DNA from: Lysobacteraceae bacterium NML93-0793
GTDB taxonomy: Bacteria; Pseudomonadota; Gammaproteobacteria; Xanthomonadales; Xanthomonadaceae
Length of the DNA: 64,000 bases
Assembly (NCBI GenBank): GCA_002324875.1
Contig: NTJG01000005.1
Location: forward strand, 1-64,000
Direction of reading: 5' to 3'
The position numbers and the translations under genes are program-made. Every line of letters begins with the position of its first letter. Positions within the stretch are counted from its first letter, which is position 1. Shown piece by piece: positions 49,553-58,189 of the stretch. Below the pieces are notes generated by a model. The model searched no databases. It was given only the letters and a program-made list of their open reading frames with translations, and had not been told where the DNA came from.

Positions 49553-51226
49553 ATGACCGATACCAGCCGCGTGCTCGCGCGCAATGCGCAGATCCTGCGT
49601 TTCCTGATCAAGTACCGCCGCGCGGGCGTGCTCTCCGGGGTCGACATCGACCCCGCCACGTCGGACATCGACACCGGCGACGACGGCAAGCCGGAGGCCT
49701 TCGTCGACGACCTCGAAGCCCTGGGCCCGACCTTCATCAAGATCGGCCAGGCCTTGTCCACACGACCGGACATGGTGCCGCCGGCCTACATCGCCGCGCT
49801 CGAGCGCATGCAGGACGATGTCGCGCCGCTGCCCTTCGAGGTGATCCACGACGCGGTCGAAGAGGCGCTGGGCGTGCGCGTGAGCAAGATCTTCGAGACG
49901 TTCGAGGAAACGCCGCTGGGCTGCGCATCGCTCGCGCAGGTCCATCGTGCGACGCTGCGCGACGGCCGGCGCGTGGCGGTGAAGGTGCAGCGCCCCGGCA
50001 TCGTCGAACAGATCCGCGACGATCTCGACACCCTCGCCCGCCTCGCCGGCGGCGTCGACCGGGTCACCGACGTCGGCCGCCGCATCCGCTTCGCCGACTG
50101 GGTGCACGAATTCCGCCGCACGCTGCTGGCCGAACTCGACTACCGTGTCGAAGCCGAGAATCTCGATCGCTTCGACGCCCACTTCGAGGCCTATCCGACG
50201 CTGTTCGTGCCCAAGCCGATCTGGGACCTCACCCGTGCGCGGGTGCTGACCATGGAACTGGTCGAGGGCACCAAGGTCACCGACATCAGCGGCCTGCAGC
50301 GCACCGAACACGATATGGGGCCGCTGGCGACCTCGCTGTTGCACGGCTATCTGGACCAGGTGTTCGTGCACGGCGATATCCACGCCGACCCGCACCCGGG
50401 CAATCTGCTCTACACCCGCGACGGTCGCCTCGGCCTGCTCGATCTCGGCATGGTGGCCCACGTGCCGCCACGCACCCGGGAGCGCCTGCTCAAACTCCTG
50501 TTCGCCGCTGTCGACGGACGCGGCGAACAGGTGGCGGCCGAAGGCATCGCGATGGGCACGCGCCTCGAGGATTTCGACGAAGAGCGCTACTACCGCGACG
50601 TCGGGCAGCTGGTGGCCCGGTATGCCGCGCAGACCGGCGCCACCGGGCAGACCGAAGGCCGGCTGATGCTCGACCTGGTGCGCCTGGCGACCGCGTGCGG
50701 GCTGCGCACCGCACCCGAGATGAGCCTGCTCGGCAAGACCCTGCTGCACCTGGAATCGGTGGTGACGGCGCTCGATCCCGAGCTGGACATGAAACGTGTC
50801 GTCGAGGACCACCTCAACGACATGATGCGCAAGCGCCTGCGCAAGTCGCTGTCGCCGGCGAGTCTGGCGAGCGAGATGATGGACCTGCAGGAACTGGTGC
50901 GCGACGCCCCGCGCAAGGTGTCGAACGTGCTGTCGCTGCTGTCGGAGAACCGGTTGCAGATGCGCGTCACCGGTCTCGAGGAGTCGCATCTGCTCGAAAG
51001 CCTGCACAAGATCGCCAACCGTATCGCCGCGGGCATCGTGACCGCAGCGCTGATCGTCGCGTCGGCGATGATGATGGACAACCCCGACGGCCCACGGCTG
51101 TTCGGCTATCCGGCGATCGCGATGCTGCTGTTCCTCACCGGTGCCTCGCTCGGCATCGCCATCGTGCTCAGCGCCCTGCTCGGCGACCGCCGCGCCCGGC
51201 CGAACGAGGAACGCGGGCCACGCTGA
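49553..51226 (+). CDS. ABC1/UbiB-family atypical kinase
   Basis: A 557-residue membrane-linked protein. The family's KxGQ motif (FIKIGQALSTRPD), the AVKVQRPG lysine, HGDIHADPHPGN and LLDLGM are all present, as are two C-terminal membrane helices (AAGIVTAALIVASAMMM, AIAMLLFLTGASLG). UbiB/COQ8 proteins are ATPases needed for ubiquinone synthesis. No other ubi gene is adjacent, so it may be the UbiB orthologue or a paralogue. AAGGGAG lies before the ATG. Confidence 0.9.
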   Translation: MTDTSRVLARNAQILRFLIKYRRAGVLSGVDIDPATSDIDTGDDGKPEAFVDDLEALGPTFIKIGQALSTRPDMVPPAYIAALERMQDDVAPLPFEVIHDAVEEALGVRVSKIFETFEETPLGCASLAQVHRATLRDGRRVAVKVQRPGIVEQIRDDLDTLARLAGGVDRVTDVGRRIRFADWVHEFRRTLLAELDYRVEAENLDRFDAHFEAYPTLFVPKPIWDLTRARVLTMELVEGTKVTDISGLQRTEHDMGPLATSLLHGYLDQVFVHGDIHADPHPGNLLYTRDGRLGLLDLGMVAHVPPRTRERLLKLLFAAVDGRGEQVAAEGIAMGTRLEDFDEERYYRDVGQLVARYAAQTGATGQTEGRLMLDLVRLATACGLRTAPEMSLLGKTLLHLESVVTALDPELDMKRVVEDHLNDMMRKRLRKSLSPASLASEMMDLQELVRDAPRKVSNVLSLLSENRLQMRVTGLEESHLLESLHKIANRIAAGIVTAALIVASAMMMDNPDGPRLFGYPAIAMLLFLTGASLGIAIVLSALLGDRRARPNEERGPR

Positions 51227-51249
51227 CGCCGACGCGGCGCCGTCCATCA

Positions 51250-51281
51250 GATGAGAACCGGTCTCATCGGTCTGTTATGAT
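51250..51281 (+). promoter_or_regulatory. Palindrome and -10 box upstream of the ferredoxin reductase gene
   Basis: GATGAGA at 51250-51256 and TCTCATC at 51262-51268 form a 7-5-7 inverted repeat over the expected -35 region; TATGAT at 51276-51281 is the -10 box. The TGAGAAC-C-GGTCTCA core has the 7-1-7 form of Fur boxes, so an iron-responsive operator is possible but only suggested. Confidence 0.5.
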
Positions 51282-51311
51282 GGGCGGCTCCCCGCGCGAT
51301 GCCTGCTTGCC

Positions 51312-52106
51312 ATGTCAGCCGCTTTTGGCACCGAAACAGTGCTGGACGTCCGCCACTGGACGTACGCCTACTTCAGCTTCACCACCACCCGCGACGACGG
51401 TTTCCGGTTCGAGAACGGACAGTTCGTGATGATCGGGCTGGAGGTCGACGGCAAGCCCTTGCTGCGCGCCTATTCGATCGCCAGCGCCAACTGGGAGGAA
51501 CAGCTGGAGTTCTTCAGCATCAAGGTCGACAATGGCCCGCTGACCTCGCGCCTGCAGCACATCCGGCCGGGTGATCGCATCCTGGTGGGACGCAAGCCGA
51601 CCGGCACGCTGCTGATCCACGATCTGCATCCGGGGCGCAATCTCTACCTCCTGGGCACCGGCACCGGCTTCGCGCCGTGGCTGTCGGTGATCAAGGATCC
51701 GGAGACCTACGAGCGCTTCGACAAGGTCGTCGTCACCCACGGCGTGCGCACGCCGCAGGATCTGGCCTACCGCGACTACATCGTCAACGAGCTGCCGCAT
51801 CACGAGTTCCTCGGCGAGCAGATGTCGAAGCAACTCCTCTACTACCCGGCCGTCACCCGCGAGGATTTCGAATTCGACGGGCGCAGTCACCGCGGCCGCC
51901 TGACCGAGCTGCTCGACAGCGGGCGCATGGCGTCCGACCTGGGCCTGCCACCGCTCGATCCGGCGCATGACCGCGCCATGATCTGCGGCAGCCCGCAGAT
52001 GCTGGCCGACTTCCGCCACCTGCTGGACGCACGTGGGTTCGAGGCCGCGCCGCGCATCGGCACACCGGGTCAGTACGTCTTCGAACGCGCCTTCGTCGAA
52101 AAGTAG
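51312..52106 (+). CDS. fpr: Ferredoxin/flavodoxin-NADP reductase
   Basis: A 264-residue FAD enzyme that moves electrons between NADPH and ferredoxin or flavodoxin. The FAD domain has RAYSIASAN (the RxYS motif), then GRKPTGTLL and the NADP domain with LLGTGTGFAPW and MICGSPQML; it ends FVEK with the short aromatic-containing tail typical of the bacterial subclass. It is preceded by a palindromic operator-like site and followed 43 bp later by a universal stress gene. Confidence 0.94.
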   Translation: MSAAFGTETVLDVRHWTYAYFSFTTTRDDGFRFENGQFVMIGLEVDGKPLLRAYSIASANWEEQLEFFSIKVDNGPLTSRLQHIRPGDRILVGRKPTGTLLIHDLHPGRNLYLLGTGTGFAPWLSVIKDPETYERFDKVVVTHGVRTPQDLAYRDYIVNELPHHEFLGEQMSKQLLYYPAVTREDFEFDGRSHRGRLTELLDSGRMASDLGLPPLDPAHDRAMICGSPQMLADFRHLLDARGFEAAPRIGTPGQYVFERAFVEK

Positions 52107-52121
52107 CCGCGCGCCGGGCTA

Positions 52122-52146
52122 CACTCCCCGCAGTTTCCGGGGAGTG
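52122..52146 (+). promoter_or_regulatory. Hairpin over the ribosome-binding site of the usp gene
   Basis: CACTCCCCG at 52122-52130 and CGGGGAGTG at 52138-52146 form a perfect 9-bp stem whose right arm contains the GGGGAG ribosome-binding site. TACACT at 52120-52125 is also a good -10 box. A transcript from this -10 would start in the loop and lack the hairpin, while readthrough from fpr would contain it. Confidence 0.5.
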
Positions 52147-52149
52147 CAC

Positions 52150-52572
52150 ATGAAGATTCTCGTCACCGTCGACGGCAGCGACATCAGCCTGCGGGCGCTC
52201 AAGTACGCGTTGAACCTGGCCAAGCAGCTCGCCAGGCCGGGGGCCGTCACCGTTCTGCACGTGGACCCGCCCGTGTTTCCAGGGGTCGAGCGCCGGATCG
52301 GCGCGCAGGCCGTGGCCGACTACCATGCGGCCAACCACGCACACGCGCTCGCCCCGGCCCGGGCCACGCTCAAGCGCAGCAAGCTCGCCGTGGACGAAGT
52401 CCATGCCGTGGGCGAGGTCGCCGACACCATCCTGGAAGTGGCACGCAAGCGGCGGACCGATCTGATCGTCATGGGCTCGCACGGACGCACCGCCGTGCAG
52501 GGCGTGCTGCTCGGCTCGGTGTCGACCAAGGTGATCGCGCAGACCGACATCCCGGTCACGATCATCCGCTGA
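52150..52572 (+). CDS. Universal stress protein (UspA family)
   Basis: A complete 140-residue single Usp domain: ILVTVDGSDISLRALKYAL at the start and the ATP-binding GSHGRTAVQGVLLGSVSTKV (G-2x-G-9x-G-S/T pattern) near the end, so it belongs to the nucleotide-binding branch. It follows fpr on the same strand and ends 12 bp before the convergent glutathione peroxidase gene. It may be expressed both from its own -10 box and by readthrough. Confidence 0.94.
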   Translation: MKILVTVDGSDISLRALKYALNLAKQLARPGAVTVLHVDPPVFPGVERRIGAQAVADYHAANHAHALAPARATLKRSKLAVDEVHAVGEVADTILEVARKRRTDLIVMGSHGRTAVQGVLLGSVSTKVIAQTDIPVTIIR

Positions 52573-52584
52573 ACGCCGAGGTGG

Positions 52585-53076
52585 TCAGGCCGTCGCGGCC
52601 AGCGCCTGCTCGATCGGTGACCGCAGCGCGGATGGCGGTGTCGACGGCGCGAACCGCCGCAGCACCTGGCCATCGCGGCCGACCAGGAATTTGGTGAAGT
52701 TCCACTTGATCGCGCGGGTGCCCAGGACCCCGCGCTTCTGTTGCGCCAGCCACGCCCACAGCGGATGCGCGCCCGGTCCGTTGACCTCGACCTTGGCGAA
52801 CATCGGGAAGTCGACGGCGTAATTCAGTGCGCAGAACCGGCGGATGTCGGCGGCGTCGCCCGGCTCCTGGTGGCGGAACTGGTCGCATGGAAAGCCCAGC
52901 ACGACGAGTCCGCGGCCGCTGAAGTCCGTCCACAACTGCTGCAGCCCGGCGTACTGCGGCGTGAACCCACAACGCGAGGCGACGTTGACGATCAGCAATA
53001 CCCGGTCCGCGTAGTCGGACAGGGGCTGATGCTGCCCGTCCAGCGTCGTGGCCTCGAAATCGAACGCACAGGTCAT
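52585..53076 (-). CDS. Glutathione peroxidase family protein (cytoplasmic)
   Basis: A 163-residue peroxidase with Cys36 in NVASRCGFTPQ, FPCDQFRHQEPG (the Gln site, here with a second Cys typical of thioredoxin-dependent members) and KWNFTKFLVGRDG. There is no signal peptide, in contrast to the exported homologue at 27021. GGAG lies eight bases before the ATG at 53076. TTGCGC at 53196-53191 and TATCAA at 53173-53168 on the minus strand, 17 bp apart, may be its promoter. Confidence 0.92.
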   Translation of the reverse strand: MTCAFDFEATTLDGQHQPLSDYADRVLLIVNVASRCGFTPQYAGLQQLWTDFSGRGLVVLGFPCDQFRHQEPGDAADIRRFCALNYAVDFPMFAKVEVNGPGAHPLWAWLAQQKRGVLGTRAIKWNFTKFLVGRDGQVLRRFAPSTPPSALRSPIEQALAATA

Positions 53077-53264
53077 CGCAGGCTCCAGGCGGAGGGCCAA
53101 GTGTGCTGCACGCCCATGCACGACGCGAGCAAGCTGAGAGTTCGAGTGATGTTCTTGCCCCAGATCATTGATATTAAAACGATCTCGATTGCGCAACTTC
53201 CGGCACGGGGCGCATGCATCCCGATGGGCTAGCCTAGGGGGGTCATGTCACCTGGAGAGTCCCC

Positions 53265-55463
53265 TTGCTAAAGCATCCGCTCGCCGTCGCCCTCTGCGCG
53301 GCTCTTGCCGTGTCTGCCCTGCCCGTGTTCGCCCAGAGCACTGCAGCCACCAGCGCCACGCCGGCCACGAGCGCCCAGCGCCCGGCCGACAACCCGCTGT
53401 TCGTCGAAAGCACCCTCGATCTCCAGTATCCGCACTTCGACCGCATCCAGGACGCGCATTTCGCTCCGGCGTTCGACGCCGGCATGGCCGAGAACCTGCG
53501 CGAGATCGAAGCGATCGCCGGCAACCCCGAGGCGCCGACCTTCGAGAACACCATCATCGCGCTCGAACGCTCGGGCGAACTGCTCTCGCGCGCTCGGGTG
53601 ATCTTCAGCAGCCTCAACGGCACCGACACCAACGACACGCGCCGCAAGATCGACGCCGAATACGCGCCGAAATTCGCCGCGCACCGCGACGCGATCATGC
53701 TCAACCCGCAGCTCTTCGCGCGGATCGACACGCTGCACAAGAATGTCGCCGATCTGGGCCTGGACGCCGAGGGCCAGCGCCTGGTCGAGCGTTACCACAC
53801 GATGTTCGTCCGCGCAGGTGCCAACCTCACCGAGGCGCAGAAGCAGGAGATGCGTCGCATCAATGCCGAGTCCGCCAGGCTGGGCACGACCTTCAGCCAG
53901 AACGTGCTGGCCGAGGTCAACGATTCCGCCGTCGTGGTCGACACCCTGGACGAACTCGACGGCCTGACCGATGCGCAGATCGCCGCCGCAGCGGCCGAAG
54001 CCAGGACGCGCGGCCTGGACGGCAAGTACGTCATCACCCTGCTCAACACCACCGGCCAGCCGGTGCTGCCGCAGGTCAACAACCGCGCGCTGCGTGAGCG
54101 CATCCACACCGCGTCGGTGAACCGCGGCAGCCGCGGCAACCAGTACGACAACACCCGGGTCATCGCCGACATCCTCAAGCTCCGCGCCGAGCGCGCGAAC
54201 CTGATGGGCTACCCGAACCAGGCCACCTTCATCCTGGAAGACTCGACCGCCGGCACGGTGGAGGCGGTCAACAGCATGCTCGGCCAGCTGGCGCCGGCGG
54301 CCGTCGCCAACGCCAAGCAGGAAGCCGCCGAACTGCAGGCGATGATCGACCGCGAGCAGGCCGCCAAGGGCGAGCCGACGTTCCAGCTCGAGCCCTGGGA
54401 CTGGGCGTACTACACGGAGAAGGTGCGCCAAGACAAGTACAGCTTCGACGACGCGCAGATCAAGCCGTACTTCGAGATGAAGAACGTGCTGGAGAATGGC
54501 GTGTTCTTCGCCGCCACCCAGTTCTACGGCATCACGTTCAAGGAGCGGACCGACCTGCCGAAGTACCACCCCGACACCTGGACCTACGACGTCTTCAACG
54601 AGGACGGCAGCCAGCTCGCGATCTTCATCTTCGACCCCTACGCGCGCGCGTCCAAGCGCGGCGGTGCGTGGATGAATTCCTACGTGTCGCAGTCGGAACT
54701 GGACGGCACGCTGACGGTCACCGCCAATCACCAGAACATTCCCAAGCCGCAGGCCGGCCAGCCGACGCTGCTGACCTGGGACGAGGTGACCACGATGTTC
54801 CACGAGTTCGGTCACTCGCTGCACGGCATGTTCTCGGACGTGAAGTACCCCTTCTTCAGCGGCACCAGCGTGCCGCGTGACTTCGTCGAGTTCCCGTCGC
54901 AGGTCAACGAGATGTGGGCCGACTGGCCGTCGATCCTCGCCAACTACGCCAGGCACTACCAGACCGGCGAGGCGATGCCGGCCGAGCTGATCGAGCGCGT
55001 GCAGGCGGCGGCGAAGTTCAACCAGGGTTTCGCGACCACCGAGTATCTCGGCGCCGCGATGCTCGACCAGTACCTGCACCAGCTGCCGGCCGACCAGCTG
55101 CCGAGCGGTGACCAGGTCATGGCGACCGAAGCCGCCGCGCTCGCCGCCGCGGGCCTCGACTACGCGCCGGTGCCGCCGCGCTACCGCACGCCGTACTTCA
55201 GTCACATCAACGGTGGCTACGCGGCCGGCTACTACGCCTACATCTGGTCCGAAGTGCTGGACGCGAACACGGTGCAATGGATCGAGCAGAACGGCGGCCT
55301 GACCCGTGCGAACGGTGACCGTCTGCGCAGCACCCTGCTCTCGCGTGGCGGCAGCAAGGATGCCAAGCAGCTGTTCGTCGATTTCACTGGCGCCGAGCCG
55401 CGGATCGAGCCCCTGCTGATCAAGCGTGGCCTGGCGCCGGATCCTGCCGACGCGTCGAACTGA
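53265..55463 (+). CDS. dcp: Exported M3-family metallopeptidase (peptidyl-dipeptidase Dcp type)
   Basis: A 732-residue zinc peptidase that trims dipeptides from peptide C-termini. The start is TTG at 53265 with GGAGA eight bases upstream; no ATG opens the signal peptide (LAVALCAALAVSALPVFAQ). The zinc motif HEFGH gives His513, Glu514 and His517, and the substrate region RYRTPYFSHINGGYAAGYYAY is conserved. Export places it in the periplasm, unlike cytoplasmic E. coli PrlC. A terminator follows at 55487. It fits the peptide-use theme with the S9, M14 and POT genes. Confidence 0.93.
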   Translation: MLKHPLAVALCAALAVSALPVFAQSTAATSATPATSAQRPADNPLFVESTLDLQYPHFDRIQDAHFAPAFDAGMAENLREIEAIAGNPEAPTFENTIIALERSGELLSRARVIFSSLNGTDTNDTRRKIDAEYAPKFAAHRDAIMLNPQLFARIDTLHKNVADLGLDAEGQRLVERYHTMFVRAGANLTEAQKQEMRRINAESARLGTTFSQNVLAEVNDSAVVVDTLDELDGLTDAQIAAAAAEARTRGLDGKYVITLLNTTGQPVLPQVNNRALRERIHTASVNRGSRGNQYDNTRVIADILKLRAERANLMGYPNQATFILEDSTAGTVEAVNSMLGQLAPAAVANAKQEAAELQAMIDREQAAKGEPTFQLEPWDWAYYTEKVRQDKYSFDDAQIKPYFEMKNVLENGVFFAATQFYGITFKERTDLPKYHPDTWTYDVFNEDGSQLAIFIFDPYARASKRGGAWMNSYVSQSELDGTLTVTANHQNIPKPQAGQPTLLTWDEVTTMFHEFGHSLHGMFSDVKYPFFSGTSVPRDFVEFPSQVNEMWADWPSILANYARHYQTGEAMPAELIERVQAAAKFNQGFATTEYLGAAMLDQYLHQLPADQLPSGDQVMATEAAALAAAGLDYAPVPPRYRTPYFSHINGGYAAGYYAYIWSEVLDANTVQWIEQNGGLTRANGDRLRSTLLSRGGSKDAKQLFVDFTGAEPRIEPLLIKRGLAPDPADASN

Positions 55464-55486
55464 CGCCTCGCCCGATCGCGCTTCGG

Positions 55487-55512
55487 AACGCCCGGCCTTG
55501 TGCCGGGCGTTT
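55487..55512 (+). terminator. Intrinsic terminator of the M3 peptidase gene
   Basis: An 8-bp perfect stem CGCCCGGC / GCCGGGCG flanked by AA and TTT, 25 bp after the stop. Confidence 0.75.
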
Positions 55513-55584
55513 CCGTTGAGGGCTTCAGGGATGGCACGCGACGCGCATCGCCGCTCCACGTCCGCGGCGTCGACACCGGATAGC

Positions 55585-56433
55585 ATGGACACCATGTCTT
55601 CGATCGCCCCCGCCGCCTCCGCCTCCGCGCGCCTGCAGGACTGGCTCGACACCCACGCCCGGATTTTCGTGCTCACCGGAGCCGGCATCAGCACCGGCTC
55701 CGGCATTCCCGACTATCGCGACGCGAACGGTGCATGGAAGCGCCCGGCCCCGGTCACCTGGCAGGCGTTCACGGCCGAGCCGGCGGTGTACCGCCGCTAC
55801 TGGGCGCGCAGCCGCGTCGGCTGGCCCGCCTTCTCGACCGCGCGTCCGAACATCGCCCATCGCGCGCTGGCCGGACTCGAAGCGCACGACCGGCTGTCGC
55901 TGCTGCTCACCCAGAATGTCGACGGCCTGCATCAGGCGGCCGGCAGCCGCCATGTCGTCGATCTGCACGGCCGCCTGGACACCGTGCTCTGCCTGGGCTG
56001 CGGCGACCGGCACTCGCGCAATGCGCTGCAGACGCGCCTGGAATCCGACAACCCCGACTGGCAACCGGGCCCGGCCGGCGCAGCGCCCGACGGCGATGCC
56101 GACATCGCCGCCGAGGCGGTGGCCGCGTTCGTCCCACCGCACTGTCTGCTCTGCGGCGGCTTGCTGAAACCGGACGTCGTGTTCTTCGGCGAGAATGTGC
56201 CGCGCGTGCGCGTGGACGCCGCGCAGGCGGCACTGACGGCCAGCGACGCCATGCTGGTCATCGGCTCGTCACTGATGGTGTATTCGGGCTTCCGGTTCGC
56301 ACGTCTCGCCGCGGAAGCCGGCCTGCCGCTGGCGATCCTCAATCACGGCACCACACGTGCCGATCCTCTGGCGACGCTGAAGATCGACGCCGATATCGCC
56401 GGTACGCTGGCTGGGCTCGACGCCTGCGGCTGA
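55585..56433 (+). CDS. NAD-dependent protein deacylase (sirtuin)
   Basis: A 282-residue Sir2-fold enzyme that removes acyl groups from lysines using NAD. VLTGAGISTGSGIPDYRD binds NAD, TQNVDGLHQAAG and the catalytic His in VVDLHGRLD follow, and the zinc site is CLGCG with CLLCGG. Between the zinc pairs is a long insert (about 45 residues). The start may be ATG 55585 or ATG 55594; a TAGCAT -10-like box at 55581 overlaps the first, so a nearly leaderless transcript is possible. The upstream neighbour has a terminator, so this is its own unit. Confidence 0.92.
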   Translation: MDTMSSIAPAASASARLQDWLDTHARIFVLTGAGISTGSGIPDYRDANGAWKRPAPVTWQAFTAEPAVYRRYWARSRVGWPAFSTARPNIAHRALAGLEAHDRLSLLLTQNVDGLHQAAGSRHVVDLHGRLDTVLCLGCGDRHSRNALQTRLESDNPDWQPGPAGAAPDGDADIAAEAVAAFVPPHCLLCGGLLKPDVVFFGENVPRVRVDAAQAALTASDAMLVIGSSLMVYSGFRFARLAAEAGLPLAILNHGTTRADPLATLKIDADIAGTLAGLDACG

Positions 56434-56436
56434 GCC

Positions 56437-57249
56437 TCAGCCCTGCACGAACAGACCGCGATAGCGCTCGGCCACATGCGGCAGCAGCACGGCCGCAGGC
56501 ACCTCGACGGTCTGCACGCCATCGGAGTACGGGCCCACCTGATAGGGCGGAAACACGAAGCGCAGCGCAACGAGCTTGCCGCCCGGGCCGACCACCGGCT
56601 CGAACTGCTGGTAGTTGCCGACGTCCGGACCCGAGCCTTCGTCGATCATCTTGCCGGCCGAGCGCATCAGCCGGCTGCGCTCGTCGGGCTCGAGCTCGTC
56701 GGCGTCGATCCGTTGCGACAACGCGGCATGCAGTTGCTCGCGAACGTAGCCTGCGATGGCCTGCCAGTTTTCCGGCCTGGCCAGCAGCATGTCCGCGGTC
56801 AGAAGGCGTTCGTCCGCAACCAGCCAGACGAAGCGTTCGACCAGCGGGGCGTCGTGTGCGCCGCCGGTATAGCTGCTGCCGTCGGCGGCAATCGCCAGCA
56901 GGTCCGGAGCGTCGGCGATGGTGGTGAAGCTCAGCGACAGGTCGTACATCGTGCCAGCGGGCAGGTCGGCGCCACGCACGGCGTCCATCAACTCGTCACG
57001 GGCGCCCTGCGCATACCGGTGCAGCTCCGCAGCGAGGCCGGGATACTTGTTCGCTTCCGGCGGATAGCTGATGCCCACGATGAAGCGGGCATCCATCTCG
57101 ACAACATCCTCCAGATGGCCGGGGCCTTCCGCTACCGGAACCACCTCCGCGTCCTGTGCGACATCGACCACCGGCGCCGCGGGCGGCGCCTCGCGCTGAC
57201 AGGCAAGTAGCACCACCGGCAACAGGCCGCACATCACCAACCGCTTCAT
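56437..57249 (-). CDS. DUF4163/DUF3298 lipoprotein
   Basis: A 270-residue envelope lipoprotein (lipobox LLAC, Cys17). The middle (ARFIVGISYPPEANKYPG, SLSFTTIADAPDLLAI, SSYTGGAHD) and the end (FVFPPYQVGPYSDGVQTVEVP) are the DUF4163 and DUF3298 domains, the pair also found in the RsiV anti-sigma factor, where the DUF3298 part binds lysozyme. There is no anti-sigma domain or sigma gene here, so the function is unknown. It ends three bases from the convergent sirtuin gene. Confidence 0.85.
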   Translation of the reverse strand: MKRLVMCGLLPVVLLACQREAPPAAPVVDVAQDAEVVPVAEGPGHLEDVVEMDARFIVGISYPPEANKYPGLAAELHRYAQGARDELMDAVRGADLPAGTMYDLSLSFTTIADAPDLLAIAADGSSYTGGAHDAPLVERFVWLVADERLLTADMLLARPENWQAIAGYVREQLHAALSQRIDADELEPDERSRLMRSAGKMIDEGSGPDVGNYQQFEPVVGPGGKLVALRFVFPPYQVGPYSDGVQTVEVPAAVLLPHVAERYRGLFVQG

Positions 57250-57356
57250 CGTATCGATCCCCGTGCCGCGTTCGCGGCGTCAAAAAACTAACGGAACGCT
57301 AACGCGGCCGTCGTGGCCCCGCCGTGATGGCTGTGGGACGCCCGGCATGCGCATAG

Positions 57357-57386
57357 AAAAAGCCCCGGACGCTTCCGTCCGGGGCT
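57357..57386 (-). terminator. Intrinsic terminator of cspA
   Basis: On the minus strand GCCCCGGACG, GAAG, CGTCCGGGGC is a perfect 10-bp stem followed by TTTTT, 25 bp after the stop at 57411. Confidence 0.9.
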
Positions 57387-57410
57387 CGATCTTGCAGCAG
57401 GCAGGGCGTC

Positions 57411-57620
57411 TTAGACGGCCTGCACTTCGTCAGCCTGCAGGCCCTTCTGGCCCTGGACGACCTTGAAGGTCACCTTCTGGCCTTCCTGCAGCGACTTGAA
57501 GCCGGTGCCCTGGATCGAACGGAAGTGGACGAACAGGTCCTGGCCGCTTTCCGGGGTGATGAAGCCGAAGCCCTTGGCATCGTTGAACCACTTGACGGTT
57601 CCGGTCTGACGATCACTCAT
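57411..57620 (-). CDS. Cold shock protein (CspA family)
   Basis: A 69-residue single cold-shock domain that binds single-stranded nucleic acid as an RNA chaperone. [14 protein letters not shown] carries RNP1 (KGFGFI) and DLFVHF is RNP2; [14 protein letters not shown] completes the fold. AAGGAG lies seven bases before the ATG at 57620. A TTGACG-N17-GACGAT promoter at 57756-57728 predicts a leader of about 100 nt, in keeping with the long 5' leaders of cold-shock genes. Confidence 0.97.
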   Translation of the reverse strand: MSDRQTGTVKWFNDAKGFGFITPESGQDLFVHFRSIQGTGFKSLQEGQKVTFKVVQGQKGLQADEVQAV

Positions 57621-58189
57621 GGTGTTACTCCTTGAAGCAGTTTGATGGGAACACGACACCCGCTGACGCATTGGCTTTCGGGTATCGCGACTGTCGAGCA
57701 AGGGGTAACGCGAAAGCGATGGAGCGGATCGTCCCGACCGGCGAACCGGGCGTCAACTTGGATCTACCGCATCGGAGCCACGATGTACCGTGATCCCGGC
57801 CTTGAACAGTGCGCGAACGATACCGCATCTTTGGCGGAAAATGTGAATAGGCAATTGGCCGGGTCGGAGACTGCCGCCCGTGGTCACCCTGCGGCGACGG
57901 AACGCCGACAATGCCGGCACGACGCGGTTTCTCGGAGATCTCCGTTCGTGGCCATGACGCTGAGGGTCACCCGATGGCTGCCGACCCGGATCGGGCCGGG
58001 CATGGATGACGTACCCGGCCATTTCTCCGGGTTCTGCAGGCGTCGCCAGTGGCTCGAACGCACGGGACCCGACACCGACGTCGTCGCGCAGATCGTGAGG
58101 GCACAAGCTGGCCGGTGCACCTACCGCCGCGAGCCGCCACCGCCGGCTCGCACAGCGGACAGTGGGGGCGTCTCAACCCGCTACGCGCA
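57621..58189. other. Long intergenic stretch (569 bp) upstream of cspA
   Basis: 57621-57756 holds the cspA leader and its TTGACG/GACGAT promoter (57756-57728, minus). For 57757-58189 I see no convincing gene, RNA or repeat; the open frames there have poor codon pattern. Confidence 0.5.

Noticed and set aside
57757-58189. Possible small genes in the gap between cspA and the H1-like gene
   Set aside because: Frames on both strands lack G/C-biased third positions and recognisable ribosome-binding sites.
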